5,285 nt of DNA from Nitrososphaerales archaeon TH5895 (GTDB lineage: Archaea; Thermoproteota; Nitrososphaeria; Nitrososphaerales; Nitrososphaeraceae), in the NCBI GenBank assembly GCA_014523695.1, contig JAATVS010000644.1, positions 1 to 5,285 of the forward strand, given 5' to 3'. Shown here piece by piece: positions 4,691 to 5,285 of the stretch. The notes under the pieces were generated by a model. The model was given only the letters and a program-made list of their open reading frames with translations. It searched no databases and was not told where the DNA came from. The position numbers and the translations under genes were made by a program. Each line of letters starts with the position of its first letter. The first letter of the stretch is position 1.

Positions 4691-5016
4691 AAAGTTCTGC
4701 TTCCTCTGATAAAATTTGAGAGATAATGTTGTTCGTTCGTTCTTAGGATTGTATAAGAGATCTTGCTAGCAAAAATATATTTCTCTTTCCTTGATTCGCC
4801 GTACGGAATATGGAAGCCATTGATTCCCACAAGGAATGTATTCGCATACTCAAAATCTTTGATTTACAAGACTTGCTTTCATTTTGTTGCTTTAGAAATT
4901 GAAACTCAAATTGCTATTCTAATAATGAGGAAGAAACATCTGGTATTCATATCATATCCCAATGTCACTAGTGATATTTTAAACACTTTCACGCTCAGGA
5001 CTTTGTTACTCTCTAA
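4691..5016. other. 326-bp stretch after the kinase without a convincing gene
   Basis: Two weak frames overlap here: TTG 4763-5020 on the plus strand (85 residues, aromatic-rich with no recognisable domain) and ATG 4847-4743 on the minus strand (34 residues, MRIHSLWESMASIF...). The second lies in a longer 53-codon open frame and reads more like a protein, so it could be a gene remnant, but I see no promoter or ribosome site for either. Three GTTC units (4731-4742) leading into TTAGG may be the kinase terminator. Confidence 0.4.
4731..4747 (+). terminator. Possible T/C-rich terminator of the histidine kinase
   Basis: GTTC repeated three times, followed by TTAGG, lies 40 bases after the kinase stop. 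It is T-rich and resembles the string at 65-77 after the left-edge reading frame. There is no long uninterrupted T run, so it would be a weak terminator. Confidence 0.25.
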
Positions 5017-5022
5017 CTAGTA

Positions 5023-5094
5023 ACCTTTTAGAAAAAAAGGTAGGACGACCCTTAAAAATGAAGCCAGAATGTGTAAGTGTGGGCCGCCTACCTT
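5023..5094 (-). terminator. Hairpin plus T7 tract: terminator for minus-strand transcription from the right edge
   Basis: On the minus strand, AAGGTAGG (5094-5087) pairs with CCTACCTT (5044-5037), and a CCC/GGG pair set sits just inside. The stem runs into seven consecutive T (5038-5032). This is a stem-plus-T-tract signal, the clearest terminator in the window. A second, competing stem, ACCTTTT (5023-5029) with AAAAGGT (5035-5041), uses the same A/T tract. No convincing gene feeds into it within the window, so it may end an RNA gene or a gene lying mostly beyond the right edge. Confidence 0.5.
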
Positions 5095-5177
5095 ATGCAT
5101 TGTTGCGTCCAATCCATTCCTGTCTGGATCTAGCACTGCTTCGCTACTGCAGCCGCCTAATTCACAACAAATTATAA
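5058..5177 (+). other. GC-richer segment with overlapping antisense 39-residue frames of doubtful coding value
   Basis: A plus-strand frame (ATG 5058 to TAA 5177, MKPECVSVGRLPYALL...) overlaps a minus-strand frame (GTG 5136 to TAG 5017, VLDPDRNGLDATMHKVGG...). At most one can be a gene. Both are read through the hairpin arms, and the segment 5085-5160 is roughly half G+C against the AT-rich surroundings. The minus-strand peptide starts like an ordinary soluble protein, but its tail is translated from the T-tract. A structured RNA or part of a repeated element explains the composition as well as either frame. Confidence 0.3.
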
Positions 5178-5237
5178 AAAAGATCTATTTCTTCTTAATT
5201 AAGACTAAAAAATAAAAGGCGTGTAGCGGCCTAATTC
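5148..5237. repeat. 16-bp imperfect direct repeat, 74 bp apart
   Basis: TGCAGCCGCCTAATTC (5148-5163) and TGTAGCGGCCTAATTC (5222-5237) match at 14 of 16 positions. The spacer is AT-rich while the repeats sit in GC-richer flanks. They could be protein-binding or recombination sites, or paralogous pieces of a repeated element. Confidence 0.45.
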
Positions 5238-5285
5238 GACGCTAAAGCCGCATTGGCTGGCTGCTAGAGTCCCAGCAGTCAGTGC
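5205..5285 (-). CDS. Possible C-terminal end of a minus-strand gene cut by the right window edge
   Basis: The minus frame starting at base 5285 stays open for 26 codons (ALTAGTLAASQCGFSVEL... ending RYTPFIF) to a TAG at 5207-5205. The other two minus frames stop early. The end of the frame lies in a T-rich tract (TTTTATTTTTTAG), which also suits a terminator. A 26-codon open frame is weak evidence and I do not recognise the peptide. A short stem, CTGCT/AGCAG, in the same segment could instead belong to an RNA. Confidence 0.25.
   Translation of the reverse strand, partial: ALTAGTLAASQCGFSVELGRYTPFIF

Noticed and set aside
4743..4847. 34-residue minus-strand frame MRIHSLWESMASIF...
   Set aside because: It looks somewhat protein-like and lies in a 53-codon open frame, but it is too short, has no start signals and matches no family I know; at most a gene remnant.
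4763..5020. 85-residue plus-strand frame with a TTG start after the kinase
   Set aside because: Unusual composition, no promoter or ribosome site, and a minus-strand frame in the same DNA reads at least as well.
1..5285. CRISPR array, insertion-sequence transposase or integrase
   Set aside because: No regularly spaced repeats and no transposase or recombinase motifs in any frame; the inverted-repeat element at 1810-1908 carries no gene.

Overview
This window looks like accessory chromosome sequence from an ammonia-oxidising soil-type archaeon (Nitrososphaerota/Thaumarchaeota, Nitrososphaera/Nitrosocosmicus-like). The evidence is indirect: AT-rich intergenic DNA with archaeal-type TATA boxes and short leaders, TTG/GTG start codons, a ribbon-helix-helix regulator with a C-terminal HExGxxWSxY-type region, a two-helix membrane protein ending in a CxxC/CxxC zinc ribbon, a tiny lysine-rich secreted protein, and an archaeal-style membrane histidine kinase. 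No rRNA, tRNA or core gene is present to fix the taxonomy, so the assignment rests on protein style and is an inference.

Layout from left to right. Positions 1-51 may hold the last codons of a plus-strand gene. A small ribbon-helix-helix regulator gene (233-787, +) follows an 8-bp inverted repeat and a TATA box. Positions 788-1392 are a gene-poor stretch with several palindromes and hairpins. Two minus-strand genes come next: a membrane zinc-ribbon protein (1393-1758), preceded by a four-codon mini-ORF that overlaps its start, and a secreted 82-residue protein (2067-2315). Between these two lies a 99-bp near-perfect inverted repeat (1810-1908) with an internal hairpin and a second hairpin abutting it (1910-1947). 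This is the most unusual structure in the window and could be a structured RNA, an operator or a MITE-like element. A doubtful Cys/His-rich small ORF (2504-2731, +) sits just upstream of the largest gene, a 644-residue sensor histidine kinase (2756-4690, +).

The last 600 bases hold no convincing gene. From about 5030 the base composition rises to roughly half G+C. There are two mutually exclusive hairpins over a seven-base A tract (a terminator-like signal for minus-strand transcription), a 16-bp imperfect direct repeat and an open reading frame running off the right edge on the minus strand. This may be the end of an RNA gene, a mobile element or a neighbouring gene.

The genes do not form one obvious operon. 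The shared theme is environmental sensing and the cell envelope: an extracytoplasmic sensor kinase, a small DNA-binding regulator, a secreted protein and a small membrane protein. No response regulator or downstream target is visible, so any functional link between them is speculation.
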